NCBI RefSeq assembly: GCF_001540865.1
Contig: NC_033640.1
Location: 1,413,866-1,477,865, forward strand
Source: Ananas comosus
Lineage: Eukaryota; Streptophyta; Magnoliopsida; Poales; Bromeliaceae
DNA length: 64,000 bases
Direction of reading: 5' to 3'
Below are positions 61,728-64,000 of the stretch, piece after piece. The notes under the pieces are model-generated. The model did no database searches. It was not told the DNA's origin and worked only from the letters and a program-made list of their open reading frames with translations. Within the stretch, counting starts at the first letter, position 1. Each line of letters begins with the position of its first letter. A program made the translations under genes and the position numbers.

Positions 61728-62415
61728 GCTTTCTGTATTGTAGTTATGATTCAAATTGTTCTTGAAATGGCCAAAACGTACAGAAAATCCTCATGTAATT
61801 TTTCGTTTTTTCACTCTTTCTTCATTGACTTTGAAAAATCTACATTTACCTGCCTTAATTTCAAAATATTTTTCAAAAGGTATTCGGCATTAATAGATGG
61901 AGAGACGGACAAAATAAGGGCTTTTTCATAAACAATGACCCTCATAATTTTATTAAAATTTTATTTCGAAAAATAACCCTCCTTTCGTCACGAAGGCGTC
62001 ACGTCAGATTTTTGCTATGAATGCGGTGAATCATTCACCGCCTTCATTATATATATGTAAAGGCGGTGAATGATTCACCGCCTTTATAATATATATGTAA
62101 AGACGGTGAATGAGTCACCGTTTCATTCACCGTCTTATCTGTGTTTATCTTCAGGACTTAGATAAATTTTGATAAATTTAGGATATTTTGCACTAAAGAC
62201 GGCGAATGATTCACTGTCTTTATAGCAAAATCCAACGTGGCGCCTACGTGGTGAAAGAAGGGTTATTTTTTCAAATAAAATTTTGAAAGGATTATTTCTC
62301 CAATTTTAAAATTTTGGAGGGTTATTTTATAAAAAAGACCCAAAATAACCAAATTGTCATTACTTTTTCTATAAATAAAAAAATATTTTTTAATATATTT
62401 TTGTCATTTTAAAGG
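61728..62415. mobile_element. Copy of the MOCS2A-flanking Mutator-like segment inserted in a GDSL intron
   Basis: Matches 50210-50989 in order and orientation, with an internal loss of about 90 bp of the cggtgaatgattcaccg palindromes. It includes ~40 bp left of the element's terminal repeat (ctttctgtat, caaattgttcttgaaatgg) and lacks the right terminal repeat, so it is a copied segment and not a clean transposition. Bracketed by a 75-bp direct duplication of host intron. Confidence 0.85.
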
Positions 62416-62489
62416 AAAAGATAATCGCAAAAGTAAAATCACAAGATTTAAAGTAAAATCACGAGATTTGTATTATTATTTTCGCTTAC
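62415..62489. repeat. 75-bp direct repeat, right copy
   Basis: Partner of 61647-61723; borders exon 3 of the GDSL pseudogene. Confidence 0.88.
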
Positions 62490-63521
62490 CAATATCTGCC
62501 TTGTGTAGTGATTGAGGAGGAGGTTTGCGTACTGCTCAGGAGTGTAGTTGTAACTGGAAGTGTATAAAGAAGGCAATAGATAGTTGTTGATGTAGTCATT
62601 GCTACCCAAGGCCATGACCACGATAGACCTTGCAAGGTATTGGTTGTAGCTGTTACCACCACCCAATAGGGCTCTGATTTCATTCAAGTTGCTTTGGAAG
62701 TTCAACACTTGCTGATTCAAGCCAAATCTGTCTCCCTGGTATCATATTTCGACATTATAAGGAACCCTAAGGTGCATTTGGTCTGGGGTCAAGTTCTAAG
62801 CAGAGAGTAGAGTTAAATTTGTAATGAGTCTTTTATTTAAGTGATATTTGTAGTACTTACGAGGATAATCCCAATGATCATGAGAATATTTAATGGAGGA
62901 CTTAATTTCAGAGATTGCATGGAAAAACAGTTTTCCTCGTAACCCTTGAATTATTTACAGTAGGTTAACTCATAAAGAGCTCAGGTGAGACAAGAATTAG
63001 AAAAATGAGGAATGAAAAGGAAAAAAAAAAGAAGAAGAAAGGGCAAAAGATAGTTATCACAATATCTGCAGCTGGAATTTATAAATCTAAGATAGATAGT
63101 CTTACTATAATCCAAGTAGATTTGTGCTGAATAGGACATCTCCGTGGGCATATGACCTACTTTTCTCCAATATCTAGTGCCTTGTTTCTGTATATACACA
63201 TGCGAGCACGTGAGCATGTGAAGGCATGCACACGTGCTCATAATATTTTCGTGTGTATTAGAAAAACTTTTTAAGGGCGAAAGAAAGAAGAGGGATAATG
63301 TATACAAGATATCTGCCGGTCTCATCCATGATGCCTCCTGCTGCTGAAGCATAATTCACTCCACCAAGCAATCTTGTTCCATTAAGACCAGGGCTTGTAT
63401 ACGGTGGAAGATATGGAAGACCCAGTAAATCACCTGAAAGAGTGAAAAAGAGAAAAACCAATTTAATTACTTTCTATCCCATGAAGTGGTTGGTAAGATA
63501 GTTAGGATTTCTGACTAGATG

Positions 63522-63916
63522 TAGCCTCTAGTAGTCATTTATTTCCGCTTCATCTAGCCCTCTAAAGTTCGAGTTTGTGGTTGCATACTTTAGATTTGTC
63601 TACAATTGTGCGAATGCCAATCTACTCTTCTTTTCTTTAGAATCACATTGTAAACAAATAAAACAAACGTTGTGAGACTAATTCTTTTATCAATTACTTA
63701 AAATGTCTATCAGTGAAANTAGCCTCTAGTAGTCATTTATTTCCGCTTCATCTAGCCCTCTAAAGTTCGAGTTTGTGGTTGCATACTTTAGATTTGTCTA
63801 CAATTGTGTGAATGCCAATCTACTCTTCTTTTCTTTAGAATCACATTGTAAACAAATAAAACAAACGTTGTGAGACTAATTCTTTTATCAATTACTTAAA
63901 ATGTCTATCAGTGAAA
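63522..63916. repeat. 197-bp tandem duplication around an N
   Basis: 63522-63718 and 63720-63916 are identical except for one base (tgtgcgaatg/tgtgtgaatg), separated by a single N at 63719. Typical of two overlapping contig ends placed side by side. Confidence 0.92.
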
Positions 63917-64000
63917 CTAAAAATCCAATTTACAGAGTCATTTATCAGTTTTAAAGCATATGTTGTGGTAAGGTTAGAATTTAGAATTCAAACTTACATA

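Larger units (their letters stand above)
59980..63433 (-). pseudogene. GDSL esterase/lipase with broken exon 4 (exon 1 outside window)
   Basis: Exon 2 (63306-63433: GLPYLPPYTSP, LLGGVNYASAAGGIMDETG), exon 3 (62490-62735: SIVVMALGSNDYINNYLLPS) and exon 5 (59980-60200: [30 protein letters not shown]) are open, in phase, and keep the Asn, Asp and His catalytic blocks. Exon 4 (about 60749-60992) is not. Its peptide must be read in alternating frames (LYSMG and PLGCIPSQRASYSP; CVDQVNQM; GLRSLVQQLNTNHPGAIFV; VGDILNNPP), at least three frameshifts, plus a TAA where the family has Tyr before GNTY. No alternative exon 4 exists in the gap. Exon 1 with the Ser nucleophile lies beyond 64000. A 0.7-kb insertion sits in the intron beside exon 3. 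Confidence 0.8.

Overview
This is plant nuclear DNA: genes are split by introns with GT/AG borders, 5' leaders are CT/GA-rich, intergenic DNA is AT-rich, and small DNA transposons are abundant. Gene content and the methionine S-methyltransferase N-terminus (closest by memory to the maize protein) suggest a monocot. The MITE family whose ends read 'ctgtggttt' made me think of pineapple, but that is memory and not demonstrated.

Layout. 1-9,081 (-): 5' two thirds of methionine S-methyltransferase (MMT), nine exons, 603 codons; the 3' end lies off the left edge. 9,082-22,466: gene-free transposon region with a Harbinger-like MITE, six copies of one long-TIR MITE family, two hAT-like elements with 8-bp target duplications, and a complete TRIM retrotransposon. 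22,467-24,632 (-): intact five-exon GDSL esterase/lipase. 27,300-36,567 (-): complete 13-exon protein phosphatase methylesterase 1 (PPME1, 360 aa), with three MITEs side by side in one intron. 36,600-42,400: repeats, a Pack-MULE-like element with a perfect 9-bp target duplication, and an acidic-protein gene broken by one in-frame stop. 42,500-54,542: a rearranged MOCS2A (molybdopterin synthase small subunit) locus. 54,543-55,010: putative divergent promoter. 55,010-58,954 (+): CRM-domain protein resembling Arabidopsis At3g25440. 59,980-64,000 (-): a second GDSL lipase with a broken exon 4 (pseudogene here), running off the right edge.

Most unusual region: MOCS2A. A 22-nt first exon (54,521-54,542, -) matches in phase the 329-nt second exon at 43,028-43,356 (-), giving 116 aa with the C-terminal Gly-Gly and implying an intron of about 11.2 kb. 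That intron contains a second copy of exon 2 in the opposite orientation (49,384-49,712, +) with about 1.6 kb of matching flanks, so the primary transcript could fold into a long hairpin. The intron also holds an orphan calmodulin first exon (45,123-45,198, +) and 0.8-kb and 2.2-kb direct repeats, each pair bracketing inserted DNA. A piece of the same locus has been copied into an intron of the GDSL pseudogene 11 kb away, again bracketed by a direct repeat. Together these look like repeated break repair with filler DNA, although assembly error must be excluded.

The genes are functionally unrelated housekeeping genes (sulfur amino acid metabolism, PP2A regulation, molybdenum cofactor synthesis, organellar RNA binding, lipid/ester hydrolysis). 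No operon-like or clustered pathway is seen. Exon borders were read by eye from splice signals, reading frame and family resemblance.
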